DNA from: Diabrotica undecimpunctata
Taxonomy: Eukaryota; Arthropoda; Insecta; Coleoptera; Chrysomelidae
NCBI RefSeq assembly: GCF_040954645.1
Contig: NC_092804.1
Span: forward strand, 149,801,108 to 149,865,107
Length of the DNA: 64,000 bases
Direction: 5' to 3'
Below, in pieces: positions 38,001 to 49,510 of the stretch (positions are counted from its first letter, which is position 1; every line of letters starts with the position of its first letter). Made by a program: the position numbers and the translations under genes. Under the pieces are notes generated by a model. It searched no databases. It was not told the origin of the DNA and saw nothing but the letters and a program-made list of their open reading frames with translations.

Positions 38001-41000
38001 TTAACATTTTACATGACAAATTGAATCTTTAATTATATGCGTATTTGACCCAATTTATACTAAGAGATATAATATGCCTGTATTTTAGATTGGCTCATGA
38101 ATTTTAGAATTGGTTTTTTCTTTGCTTTTGAAAAAATTTATTTAATTTTTTTTACGAATAGAAATTAAAGATTTCATTATTTAGCCGTCTGGTTAAGCAA
38201 AAATCATCGATTTCACGGCAAAAATTTTCGCAGATATCTGAAGCTTTTAAGACATAGGTGGGGATTACTAGATGACGAATAGATGAAAAAGTACTAGTAT
38301 TTTTACCTTGCGTTTTTGTAAACAATAATTTATGGGCACAATTTTTTTTTCCTTATATTTTACATAAACAATATTTATATCTTTTTTATATCAAGAATAT
38401 CTTTATTTTCCCGTTTTTTAAAATAAAATTGATAAATAATTTACGGAGATATTTCCAAAAAAGCAGTTTTTTTGCACTAATTTATAAATTTTATTAATTT
38501 TTTATTAACAAAATAAAATGTTATTAATACATTTGAACATCGAGGAATTACCGTCTTTTAAATTTGTGCGAAATTTCCCCCCGACGGTCAAATAGTTTAA
38601 AAGTTATTTAATTTATTTATCCCTGAGGCTAAATATTTAAACTATTGAACTTGCTCTATTAATGATGCTAGACACATTTAGCAAGTTTCATAGGATTATT
38701 TTTAAGACTTAAACTATCTCAGAAGTTAAATGCATATTGCGTTTTAATCGAAATTATTTACAAAATAAACGTTTGAAAAAGGGGTATGTTTTTTACTCAT
38801 AAACAATTGTAATAACTTCTATATTTTTCAGGCTACAGACTTGTAGTACAACCATCGAATAGCTGGTAAAAAAACTCGAATTTAAAAAAAAAAAGCTTTC
38901 TATGACCAATAGGAACGAAGTTAGAGACTATTTTTAAAAAAATCATATCTCCATTGTTTATAAACATTAAGAAGTTAAATTTGCATAAATTTGGAATGAA
39001 AATCAAAACTTTATATTGAAACTTACAGCTATAAAATTCATCCAATTTTTCGAAACTTACAGCCCTTTGAAACGAAGGTACTTTCGAAAGATCGACATAG
39101 GAAAGTGGAAGGGATAACTGTGTCAGCTCCATTTTTTTTCGAGATCGGAACTTCAAATTGAAACACGTGTAGGAAAAATTTACATTATCTCGGCTTCCAT
39201 TGCAGCTAGAAGCCTCTTTTTTTACTCTGGGGTAGCTCATCGATATATGAATTACATAGTTTTCACTGGCCGGGAAATATGGGAACCCTCGGAAAAATTG
39301 AGTGAATTTGAAATTCACCGTAAAAACTTATTTTTTTTTAATTTGGCTGAAATAGTCTGTCGCAGTATTAATAATGATGACATTTTATTTATTTTATATT
39401 AATTATAATATTAATTAAATTTAAGATAATTTTAAGTTTTCAGATAATTAAATTACAAGGGAATTTTCCGAGATTTCCGGGGAGGGGGGCTGGTGAAAAT
39501 TATGTCATCATTATTAATACTGCAACAGACTATTCCAGCCAAATTAAAAAAAAAAAAGTAAGTTTTTGCGGTGAATTTCAAATGGACTCAATTTTTCCGA
39601 GGTTTCCCATATTTCCCGGCCAGTGAAAAACTATGTAGTTATTCATATTTCGACGAGCTACGACAGATTAAAAAAAAGAGGCTTCTAGCTGCAATGGTAG
39701 CCGAGATAATGTAAATTTTTCCTACGTGCTAAAAATTTAAAGTTCCGATCTCGAAAAAAAACGGAGCTGAAACAGTTATCTTCTCCAATTTCCTATGTCA
39801 ATATTTCGAAATTGCCTGATGAATTTTATAGCTGTAAGTTTCAATATAAAGTTTAGATTTTCATTCAAAATTTGTGCAAATTTTACTTCTTAATGTTTAT
39901 AAACAATGGAGATTGGATTTTTTTAAAAATAGTCCCTAACTTCGTTCCTATTGGTCATAGAAGGTTTTCTTTTAATGTGAGTTTTTCTACCAGCTGTCCA
40001 ATGGTTGTACATACAAGTCTGTAGCTTGAAAAATATAGAAGTTATTACAATTGTTTAAAAGTAAAAAAACATACCCCTTTTTCAAACGTTTATTTTGTAA
40101 ATAATTTCGATGAAAACGCAATATGCATTTAACTTCTGAAATAGTTTAAGTCTTAACGGATCCTATAAAATTTGCTAACTATGTCTAGCATCATTAATAG
40201 AGCAAGTTCAATAGTTTAAATATTTAGCCTCAGGGATAAATAAATTAAATAACTTTTAAACTATTCGGGGGGAAATTTCGCACAAATTTAAAAGACGGTA
40301 ATTCCTCGATTTTCAAAAGATATTAATAACATTTTATTTTGTTAATAAAAAAATTTATAAATTAGTGCAAAAAAACTGCTTTTTTGCAAATATCTCCGTA
40401 AATTATTTATCAATTTTAATTTAAAAAACGGGAAAATAAAGATATTCTTGATATAAAAAATGATATAAATATGGTTTATGTAAAATATAAGGGAAAAAAC
40501 TCAGATTGTGACCATAAATTATTGTTTAAAAAAAACGCAATTTAAAAATACGAGTACTTTTTCAATTATTCGTCTCCCACCTATGTCTTAAAAGCTTCAG
40601 ATGTCTGCGAAAAATGTTTCGACCTTTTTTTTAACCAGACTGGGCTAATTTGTAAGCATACAAATATATCAGATAAAATAAATAATATACTGTAAACCAG
40701 ATGAATATGATCGGAGACCATAAACGTGATCTTTTTCCTCTGGAACTGAAACCATTTGTGAGTTTTAGCTTGCTTAACTATGTTCTTCCATTCTACCCTA
40801 TCGGATACTTTCCTTCTAGACTGTCTTATGTTCATAGTTTTAAGTTCCTCCCCTAACATCCATCTATCTTTTAAAATACCCACGTCTTGTTCATGTTTGA
40901 ATTACTTTTATAGCTCGATTTTGAGGATTTTGCAAAACAAATGAAATAATCGTAAGGAGAATAACAGAAAAAACATTGATGCACAAAGCAAGGAACAGTG

Positions 41001-42445
41001 AAATCACAGACATATAGGAGTGGATAGCAAACATAGATTACTGTGTGTAAGATAAAAAAGAAATGGGCACAAACACATTACAGGATAGCAGAAATACATT
41101 GTTGTCGTCCAACGTCTTCATTTTGATATCAATACAGCATATATGTCATTTTCGATAATTTTCTTGTTATTATTGAGGTTATTTAGTAACTTTTATATTC
41201 TTTTGTGAGAATTTGACGATTTTGTTGTCTTTCTCAATAGTGCATACCTATAAGTTGTTGTTTAGTCCTACAAACTTGTGTTTTGTCAGTTAGTATGCGG
41301 TAATAGTGTTACGTTTTTCTATGGGTTCAAAGATTAAGTAAAGTATAGGTAATTAAACTAATTAAAATGGCGCCGCAGCTGTTTTTATACACGAACAGAT
41401 GTTCTAGATATCGCCAGCGAAGTCATGAACGTCGAGTCATCGCTTTCAACATGAAATTCCAGGAAAATATCACGAATAAATCATTGATAGAACGCCAGGT
41501 ACTATTTTCGAGATATTACAGGACGTAATTACAGTCACATAACAATAGTATTAGATAATTAAGTACCTTTATATTTTCGAGACTTCATGTTCCGTTTTTT
41601 TGCTTCATGATAAAATTTACTTGGTTCGTTTTTATTTTTTTTTTCTATTTCTTGTACCTTTCTGCTGACAGTGGCCGATCTAGACATTTGCCTTGGGGAG
41701 AGACTTCCAACTTGGGGGGGGGGGGGACTTCCAACGTGGGGGAAACTTTCAACTTCGAATGAACACCAACCCAGAGACAAAAAAGAAGAACCAACGCAAA
41801 TTCAAATTAATAATAATAGTTATTTTAAAGATACTTAAATAAATTAAATAAAAAAATAATTATATTCTTCAAATGACAAAAATTTATATCCTTGTTTATA
41901 TTCTGACATAACAGCTATACGAATTAAGAAACATATGAAAGAAAAATATCTCGCTACATTAATATACACATCATAAAAAAGTTATACATTCCGGAGTTGG
42001 AGTGAATGGATTCCTTGAGGGGGAAAGTGATTTTCAGGAGTACTTAAATTTAAAGAGCTTTCTGATATCTGATATTTTGTAGTTTTTAATATAAATAAGA
42101 CTAACGAACTGGGGCCTGATAATGAGGCAAATATTGTAACCCTTGAATCCAGTAACCCAAAATTTACTATCATTAAATAATAAAAACTACTTAAAATTGT
42201 GAGACTTGACTCATTTCCCATATACTGGGAATTATATTCTTATACAGTGACTGTTGGGATTGTATACACTACCAAGTTTAAATTTTTGCGGCATATATCA
42301 TCTCTCCCCACTTGTTGAGTTTGTTAGTTTCCTTTACTGCGTCGTTGTTCTCTGACAATTACACCAATTACAGCCTGTCCGTTGGCTTTAATGGCGACTG
42401 GCAATTAATATCACATGACAAGCCTTAAATTTTTAATTTATATTA

Positions 42446-42491
<46 letters not shown>

Positions 42492-44930
42492 AAATTATTT
42501 TGTTAGATACTAACAATAAGACTGTTTTAATAAAATTTTGTTGGATTCAATACCAACTAGATAATTGGTATTATTTTTCTTTTCTTGTTTATCTTTTTAC
42601 TGTGAAATGTCAACATATTTTTCTGTCACAATTACGGTAGTTTTACATTAGACTTCTATTAAAAAGCTTGATTTTTCATTAGGTCGTATTAGCTTGCTCT
42701 TTGGTAGTAGCCAAAGCTACCTGGAATGGTCCCTTAGCCGGTGGCCAGCCAGCACATCAATTCCCCGCAGGAGTTAGTCCACAAGCCTGTCCAAATTTCC
42801 CTAACTGTGCTAATCCCTCAGTAGCTGCTAATCCACAAGCTCCAGCTGCTCAACAATGGGGAGCTCCTCAACCACAATGGAATGCCCAACCTCAACAACA
42901 ATGGAACAACAACAATCAATGGAATCAAGTAAGAAACATTAATATTATTAGATTAATAGTCAAGCGAAAAATTGCTATATTATAGGCGATATATTTTTTC
43001 ATGGTCTTTTAGTGTCTGGCTCACACCATTGTTTACTTAACTCTAGATTGTTTTATCTTCTGAAATAATCCAAAACTTATTTTTTTTGTACCTGTAGTTG
43101 GTTTTTGTTTCTGAACTTGCATTTTTTTCTTTTGACTATTGATTTCAAAGCATAGTTTTAAATTTCTGCTTAACTATTCTCATAAATTTTAGTAAGCAAA
43201 CCTTATAAGACTTCCATCCATTACGACGATGTTTCTATTGGCATTATTAAGTTTTCTGTGGTTTTTACAGCTTTCAAAATAAGCTTTAGACATGAAAACT
43301 AACTAGAAAAAAACAGAAGAATACGATTTTGCCACCAACTTTTTGATATCAATATAGCAATATAGTTTTGATATCAACTTAGCTTGTTACTCTCTATCTC
43401 TCTCTTTCTTTCTCTCTTTTCTCTCTCTCTCTCTCATTGTTTCCTCATTACTGAGTGTCGTGATTTTCTACCATTCGAGCAACTATCTTTTCCATCAGCT
43501 TCTATCCTTGGCTGTTCTCATGGATTCAGGGAATGTCTTGCCACTGGCTTTCTACACTTCTGTCCACGACATCCGAAGCATCAGCGGCGGATACAAGGAG
43601 AGGCGATGGGGCGATCGTCTTATAGAGATGTTCTTTCAGACCCAACTTTTTATGTTTTCTAGGAGGTTCTTTGAAATGGCTCCAGCAGTAGACAGAATAA
43701 TAGGTATTGTCTAACTACGTTCTATTCTCCATTCTCTTTGTGTTTGAATTTCCGATTTCTGTACTTGGCGATCTTTTCATTATATTTTACACGCAGATGT
43801 AGATTATATACAGATGTCCCTTCTGTTTCAGTGAACATCTTTCCTAATGTTAACCAATAGTTCTACGCTGTATTGTCGACATAATCCTGACTGACTTCAT
43901 TGGGATGTCTTGGGATATAAAATAGATGTCTCAGCCTGCTTCCGAAAATAAGTTCTTAAATTAGCGCTAATATTGTTTATTCTACTGCACTAGGAAGATG
44001 GTGTTTTTGTGCCTATGTGAAGTGTGTTCGTATTTTTCGCTAAAGATTTTCTAGAGGTATCTGTTTTAAGCCACTTAACAATACCAAATGAATAGCTAAA
44101 TGCGAAGCATGCGCAGGTGTTTGCAGGTTTAAACAAATTTTTACTGTTAAGGTGTGAATGAAGTGTTTTACCCTTCATATAAACTCCGTAGTTTTCTATA
44201 TTACCGTGTTAGAACTATGAAACATTTCAAAAATCAAAATAACAAATTATGGTCAGTTTTGACATTTTGGATACTTAACGGCCACACCATACTGTCACCT
44301 AAATATTTTTTTTCGATTTATACAGACATTTTGGTTAGATATTATTAGGTATCTATTAATGTAAAGATTTGGAAATCAATGACTATACTACAAGTTATTT
44401 AATTGTATTGTAACAAGTTTTCATTTGTTTCAGGGCCAATACAACCCAGCTCCAGTTCCACAACAGTGGGGAAATGATGCTCAATCTAGACTCAACAAAG
44501 GAGACTATATTGGTGATGGAGATTATCACGGCGAAGGGCTTGTTGAAGCTCGTGCTCCAGGTTATGGTTAGTACAACTAGCATAAAAAATTTTAATATAT
44601 TAACTATTATAATTATTAATTAACAATGTAGCATACAAAACTTTCTAACATCCATTAGGAAGGTAAAGTAAATATTAAAATGATCCATTTTGAAAAAGCT
44701 TTTCATTTCGCGAGTTTATTCTATACTATATTTGTTGTTTTCTGTTTTCAGAAAACCAAAACTTGATTGCCCAATGGGACAACCCCAACCAAGGAGCCCC
44801 CAACCAAGGAGCCCCCAACCAATGGAACAACGGAGGTATTCCACAAAATGCCCACCAAGCACATGGTGTAGGTCAAATTCCAGCTGGAGTAGATGCTCAC
44901 GCCTGCCCCAACTATCCTTTCTGTTCTTAA
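32073..44930 (+). CDS. Cuticular protein of the CPCFC family (C-X5-C motifs), gene B; four coding exons
   Basis: Coding exons are 32073-32087, 42683-42928, 44434-44566 and 44752-44930 (573 nt, 190 residues plus TAA). Phases and exon order match gene A. The 17-residue signal peptide ends AKA. C-X5-C motifs lie at C41-C47 (CPNFPNC) and C183-C189 (CPNYPFC, after PAGVDAHA). Relative to gene A, exon 2 is 15 nt shorter in the Gln/Asn-rich part and exon 4 has one extra five-residue GAPNQ unit, so total length is unchanged. It should act as a secreted structural cuticle protein like gene A. Intron 1 is about 10.6 kb and full of inverted repeats. Confidence 0.9.
32088..32220 (+). promoter_or_regulatory. 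Conserved head of intron 1, shared with gene A
   Basis: This is the counterpart of 2622-2760, with the 22-bp identical block at 32120-32141. Conservation outlasts the rest of intron 1, which is unalignable between the genes. Confidence 0.55.
32221..33229. other. Intron 1 of gene B, unassigned
   Basis: AT-rich, with no coding signal or clear repeat borders. Confidence 0.4.
33230..34428 (+). pseudogene. CR1/Jockey-like LINE copy, + strand, truncated
   Basis: The endonuclease end (RRILCGDLNINLAV; HVNSPTRIAKTTSTIIDYIV) at 33254-33457 is followed by a linker (33616-33948) and the RT start (SQFGFLSN; FCDYAKAFDYVNH) at 33980-34423. It stops soon after the RT palm begins. A second copy of the same family lies on the other strand at 34740-37440. 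Confidence 0.7.
34429..34739. repeat. Spacer repeat between the two LINE copies
   Basis: Non-coding sequence ending near GGACGCCCTGTATACA that interrupts the 3' part of the - strand LINE. It is probably a small inserted repeat; I found no target duplication. Confidence 0.35.
34740..37440 (-). pseudogene. CR1/Jockey-like LINE copy, - strand, with internal RT duplication
   Basis: On the - strand in order: the endonuclease end (37427-37131), a linker with SIINDLRNKT (36986-36597), the RT start (IIPLHKGDKKSNVCSYRPI; 36688-36380), RT palm frames 36271-35831 and 35594-35061 (both with VVPQGSVL and FLFAD), and a C-terminal piece (35007-34801). The two RT palm frames are copies of each other. FADD reads FADY in one copy and FADN in the other, so both are inactive. 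Confidence 0.75.
35034..36552. repeat. Tandem duplication of about 760 bp inside the LINE
   Basis: 35034-35793 and 35794-36552 are close copies. Each starts GTTGCTGTCTATAAAAAT and ends near CACCCTTATGAAGAGGAAT. Differences are single bases and small indels. Confidence 0.8.
37441..38180. other. Intron 1 of gene B, unassigned
   Basis: AT-rich with no coding signal. Confidence 0.4.
38181..40648. repeat. Giant foldback element, arms about 1.15-1.2 kb
   Basis: 38181-39382 and 39503-40648 are inverted copies, separated by about 120 bp. Matching landmarks run the whole length: GTCTGGTTAA at the ends, CGTCTTTTAAATTTGTGCG, TATCCCTGAGGCTAAATATT, and CAGTATTAATAATGATGACA at the centre. Differences are scattered substitutions and small indels. 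A 161-codon - strand frame in the left arm (39318-38833) has no counterpart in the right arm and is not called. I found no transposase. Confidence 0.9.
40649..40890 (-). pseudogene. LINE 3' fragment
   Basis: The - strand reads ILKDRWMLGEELKTMNIRQ and WKNIVKQAKTHKWFQ, the tail end of an RTE-like ORF2. It abuts the right end of the foldback element. Confidence 0.5.
40891..42456. other. Intron 1 of gene B, 3' part, unassigned
   Basis: No coding signal. It includes a run of about 13 G at about 41714-41726 between two ACTTCCAAC repeats. Confidence 0.4.
42457..42488. repeat. (TA)n microsatellite
   Basis: About 16 TA units, roughly 195 bp before exon 2 of gene B. Confidence 0.9.
42683..42928 (+). 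CDS. CPCFC gene B, coding exon 2 (residues 6-87)
   Basis: The acceptor TTTTTCATTAG precedes 42683 and the donor GTAAGA starts at 42929. The exon holds the rest of the signal peptide and the first C-X5-C motif. Confidence 0.9.
42929..44433. other. Intron 2 of gene B
   Basis: It contains a CT-rich simple repeat at about 43387-43436 and, at 43440-43740, a mixed-composition stretch whose - strand resembles a worn LINE C-terminus (STAGAISKNLLENI). Nothing else recognised. Confidence 0.45.
44434..44566 (+). CDS. CPCFC gene B, coding exon 3 (residues 88-131 plus first base of 132)
   Basis: Same 133-nt length and frame as exon 3 of gene A, with only a few amino-acid differences. Confidence 0.9.
44752..44930 (+). 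CDS. CPCFC gene B, coding exon 4
   Basis: Begins ENQNLIAQWDN, has two GAPNQ units instead of one, and ends CPNYPFCS and TAA. Intron 3 is only 185 bp here, against about 2.9 kb in gene A. Confidence 0.9.
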
Positions 44931-45097
44931 CAAGCTAGATAACCAGGCTGACAACATGTTGCCTATATTTGAATAGTTTAATTGTACATCTCGTTGTAAA
45001 AATTAGAAAATATTACGACTAGGTATTTACCATCAAATGCAAATTACCTATTTTGTAATTATAATCAAAAGTTACTCTGTTAAAATTTGTAATTATT

Positions 45098-45103
45098 AAT
45101 AAA
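45098..45103 (+). terminator. Poly(A) signal of CPCFC gene B
   Basis: AATAAA lies 168 bp after the stop codon. Confidence 0.65.
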
Positions 45104-45565
45104 AAAGACTTAATTAAAAAATTAATTGTTAAAATCTTACTTCAAAACACCCAATTATTTATCAATGCGTGATGGTTTATTTTACATAATCCTACATAAT
45201 TTTATATAATGAAGAAACTAGACAAATAATCAAACTATGGGAATCAATGAAGAAGACGTATAATATAAGCAATCGATTAATTAAAGCTATCAAGGAGATA
45301 TATTAGAATACAACAATCAGAAGAAAAACCGGAAATAAGTTATAATAATGCTAATAATATACAATCGCACAACACAGTAACTGCATAACTGTAGATTCCT
45401 GGGATCAAAATATTGAGGTTTAACCCAAATTATTTGAGTAAAATGTGGCTTCTTGCTAAGTTACAGGATGTTTTATTTAAAAATTTAGAAACTATTATTG
45501 TACCCAGTACTTTAAAACTATTTGACATATCCTTATCATATTTGGTAGAGTAGGTACTATACACC

Positions 45566-45775
45566 ATAGACGTATATATTAACATAGACTGAGCAGTCTG
45601 TAGAGCTAAGTGACGACACCATCTTGTAAGTATAGCAACGTCTCTTTTGGTGAGGGAGAGAGATTAAAGAGTTGCAATGCGTTAGAGAGAGATCTAACAA
45701 CCTCAAGACATCTTGTCGCCAGTACGCGCGGTCGGTATGCTCGGTCTGTGTATGTTAATATACAGTGTAGGTAAA
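45566..45775. repeat. MITE-like inverted repeat
   Basis: The ends around TATATTAACATAGACTGAGCA (left) and TGCTCGGTCTGTGTATGTTA (right) pair imperfectly. It sits at the left border of the DNA inserted in the long inverted repeat. Confidence 0.45.
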
Positions 45776-46837
45776 AGTTTATGGTCGGTATGGTAAAATT
45801 TAACAGGATATCTAACGCAGATATAAAATCATATTTTCAGCGAACAGACAAAGATAACAATCATATTTCCCCTTGGTCTCCCCTCCATATTTCGTATTGC
45901 CAATCATTTGCCCAGTAGTAAGACGATTAGTTCCGATTAGTTTCGATTAGTTCCGATTAGTTCCGATCTGGTTCCTATCCTAAGAAACTAGAGGTGGGTC
46001 GTTGACATTTTTATCGGAACCGTTTTTCGTAAACTGTAACTAGTTGATTGTTTATCAGTAGTTTCAAATAAGCGAGTACACAAAAAACATATTGACTATT
46101 ATATTGAAAGAAGCTAACGAAGGATATATTTATTATTAAACAATACAAATAGTACTTACATTTACATGACACATTATTAAATCGCGAATCGTCTAAATTG
46201 ACATTTAAAAACATATGTTTTTCCACTTTTCTTGTTGTTTCTTCTTTTGTTTAAAATTAAACCAGATTTTGAACATGTGTTCACAATGAAGAGATTTTGT
46301 TACACTACTACAATATTTTATGAATATAGTGGTTAAGTTAGGATATACATGGCGATGGTTTTTCCACCACTGTAATGGACAGTTCCAATCACCGTTCGAA
46401 ATTGTTTGTGAGAAATATCATCAGACAAATACATGTCGACTTCTTTTATATCTCTAGATACAGGTGTATGTTTAGATGAGTCATGTCTAATAAATTCATC
46501 AAAAATACACCATGGACTTAAGTCATCTTTATCAGTTTCTTTTTCTTGTACTGGTTGATTTTCACTAGTACAATCTTCTTTTTCTTTTTTTATAGAAGTA
46601 ACCAGCTTCTTAACTTTCTTTTGTTTTTTATAACTAGGTATTCTGATTAATGAATGAGTTTCGATTTACGATTGATCTGCATTTTCGATTTCAAATCTTT
46701 ATTGATAGTTCGTCAAAGGATTTATTTATTGTAAATATTCAATTATGAATTATTTTTCTTAGTCAAAATGATTGACATAGTATAAGAATAATAATTTTAT
46801 TTTCAAAAAATGCGCATTTGTAGAAGATGCAGCTTTT

Positions 46838-47840
46838 ATGGTCCACTTTCTAAATATTGCAATGATTGAAACTTCTCCTGACGCATTTCTGTCCGTTTCG
46901 ACTACTTCTACTACAAGTACTGACATACTGCCACCGCCACCCAAGCGTCAAAAGGTGATGGATACTTCCATTAATAAAAATATTAGTTTAGAACAAAAGA
47001 AACAAATAGATATGGATTTAATAAACCTATGCAAAGACTCGTTTCATCCGTTTTCCATAGTTGAAGAACGAGCTTTTAAAAAGTTTGCAGGGTGGATTCC
47101 TGGATATAAACCACCAACAAGAAAAACTTGTTCATTACGTCAGGCTCATTACTTCAGGAATGTTATACCAAAACTAAGCAAATTATTAGATAACAAGTTG
47201 TTAAAGAAGTAGAAAATATCTGTATTACTACTGACCTTTGGACATATGGAGTAACTGAGAGTTACATCGCATTAACAGGACAATATTTAACCGAAAATTT
47301 AGAATTTAAAACGATTTTATTAGGCTGCTGCCATTTTTCTGGAAACCATAATTCAGAAAAGATCGCTTTTGAAATTAGTGAAATTATTTCACTAATTTCA
47401 AATTTCAGTTTCTAAAAAAACACATTTCAAAAAAAGTACCTTATCTTTAGAAAGGCTTTTAAAGTATCAATTACAACATAACAAAGTTCCCAAACGGCCA
47501 ATCCAAGACGTGGAAACTAGGTAGAACTTCACCTATTACATGTTAAAAAGAATGACCGAGTTAGAAGAGGCAATCCGTTCCACTTTTGTATTAGTTAATA
47601 CAGACTTAGACTTGGACCAAATCTAAATAATGAAGACTGGATTATTTGTTCTCAATTTTCCCAAATTTTACGGCCTTTTAAAGAAATAACAAGTACAATG
47701 AGTGGCCAAAAATACTTGAAGGGTAGTTCAGTGATTGTTATGGTACGCTGCCTTCAAGAATCTTGCAATAAAATTTTAGCAAACGGTAACCTTACATCCA
47801 TAGTATCCGACGTAGTACAATTACTAATATCGGGTTGTAT
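46838..47840 (+). pseudogene. hAT transposase, N-terminal and catalytic part, frameshifted
   Basis: 46838-47212 is open: DLINLCKDSFHPFSIVEERA and KKFAGWIPGYKPPTRKT. After a frameshift near 47200 come ENICITTDLWTYGVTESYIALTG and LLGCCHFSGNHNSEKIAFEIS, then TYYMLKRMTELEEAIRSTF, then CSQFSQILRPFKEITSTMSG. These are conserved blocks of hAT transposases in their usual order. The C-terminus is absent on this strand. Confidence 0.7.
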
Positions 47841-48071
47841 TGTTTAGTTTATTTTTCAAGTTAAAATAAATATATTCTTCATTAGTTTCTTTCACTTCAA
47901 TAAATATACACATAAACGATAATATCCATTATGTTTGTTTATGTAGGTACTCTCTTACTTGAAACTACTGTCAAACAATCATAGTTATTGTTTACAAAAA
48001 TCGGTTAAGTTGCGTTAAGAGCGTAGGCGCAAAATTTCAGGCCAATGCTTTTTAAATGTATTAATTTTTTA

Positions 48072-48343
48072 CGAATCCTGAGAAAACTAACAAATATTTT
48101 TAAAAAATTTAAACGCAGAATGAAAGGTGACATTATTGCCGAGGGCCGAAATAAACAAAATTTTTTTTTGAATGAGATACTTAAAATTCAAAATCACACT
48201 AAATTTTCTCTTTTTTCGCCCCTGTAACTTATTAAAATAAACATTATAGAAGTTTTTAGAGACTTTCGGCCCTCGGTAATAATGTATTCTTTCATTCTGC
48301 GTTTAAATTTTTCAAAAATATTTATTAGTTTTCTCCAGATTCG
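48072..48343. repeat. MITE with arms of about 80-100 bp
   Basis: 48072-48150 and about 48265-48343 pair in reverse, including TTTAAACGCAGAATGAAAG and GCCGAGGGCCGAAA, with few mismatches. It lies within the hAT remains. Confidence 0.75.
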
Positions 48344-49079
48344 AAAAAACAAGAATGCCCACCTCTACTCGTTCGTTACCTGTGTTCGTACTTTGATTCG
48401 GTGCTTTGACTATGTGACATGAGACGTTGCCAAATAATTTCGTATGAAAGTTTATTTATTGTGGAGTTATATGCATTTTATTATTTTCATTCGAAATAGG
48501 GCACAATGTGACTTTAAAATAAGCTTATTTTGATGTTTAGATTTTTAATTCGGAAATCGTACTTAAAATACGAAACATTAATAAATTTTATTTACATAAA
48601 ACGATTTCCGAAGTGGAAATCAAAATGTTAAATTAAACTTATTGTAAAGAAAAATTGTAGCAAATTTAAAATAAAAAACAGTAAGCTGCCATTTAAATGA
48701 ATTCGCCCAAATTTGATTATCTTAGAACGTTGTTAAAATGCTAAAAAGACAACAGGTCAAATAAAACCAATAAGTTTGGCAACATTGAACTTCTCCTCTT
48801 TTCTTAGTTCCACTAATACTATTTCGACGATATAATGGGCTGACCTACCAAATTATGTTAAATAAACGTTTCTGGCTACTATCAGAGGCGTAAGACAGAG
48901 AAAAGTCAATGGTTGACTCTTTCTAAATTCTACACCACTGGCGGAATTGTTATTTTAGCACCATTTTTCAATTCTCTAAAAAACTTTCTACGCAAATAAT
49001 ATACTTTTTATTCATAACGATAAAGTCATTAGTTTTCGAGATATTTGAAGTTAAAAATGAAGAGAAGAGAGATGAGAGT

Positions 49080-49510
49080 TGGTAATAATCCTGAACTAAG
49101 CACTCGACGTTTATCAGCAATGAATGAAGTCAGCCACTGTTCAGTTTGTTTTTCGAGTACTGAAAAAAGAAAATCTACGACCTTACCACTTTACAACCAT
49201 ACAAAATAATACCTAGAGATGATCATTTACGATGGAATTTGGCTTAGTTGATGATAAATTAAAAAACCAGTTCCGTGGTCGCCTAGAACAGCCGAATGTA
49301 ACCCCTTAGATTTTTATTTTTGGGGGCATATGAAATCATCGGTATACCTACTCACAATAATTAAATAATCGTCCAGCACTATGGCAGCAAATAGTAAATG
49401 CCGCTAATTTTATTGCCAATCAGCCACACATATTTTTTAAACTTAGATCATTTAACGAAAGAATTGATAAGCTTATTGATGTAAATGGGCATCATATTAA
49501 ACATTTGTTA
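49080..49510 (+). pseudogene. Broken IS630-like (DUF4817-associated) transposase
   Basis: NPELSTRRLSAMNEVSHCSVCRVL, partly after a frame change, resembles the second helix-turn-helix of this family. PWSPRTAECNPLDFYFWGHMKSSVY near 49290-49345 is the third catalytic block. The middle is deleted. It probably belongs to the element with the long inverted repeats. Confidence 0.6.

Larger units (their letters stand above)
45989..48367. mobile_element. hAT element remains with pieces on opposite strands
   Basis: TAGAGGTGGG at 45989 and its reverse complement ending at 48367 look like hAT terminal repeats. The N-terminal and middle transposase lie on the + strand (46838-47840). The C-terminal dimerisation region lies on the - strand (about 46600-46150: PLQWWKNHRHVYPNL, FIKYCSSVTKSLHCEHMF, MFLNVNL). 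The flanking 8-mers do not match. It is either an inverted element or two copies head to head. Confidence 0.6.

Noticed and set aside
38833..39318. 161-codon frame on the - strand
   Set aside because: It lies entirely in one arm of the foldback element, has no counterpart frame in the other arm and matches no family.
43384..43714. Overlapping + strand frames of 84-92 codons in intron 2 of gene B
   Set aside because: One begins in a CT simple repeat, and the region is better explained by a worn - strand LINE piece.
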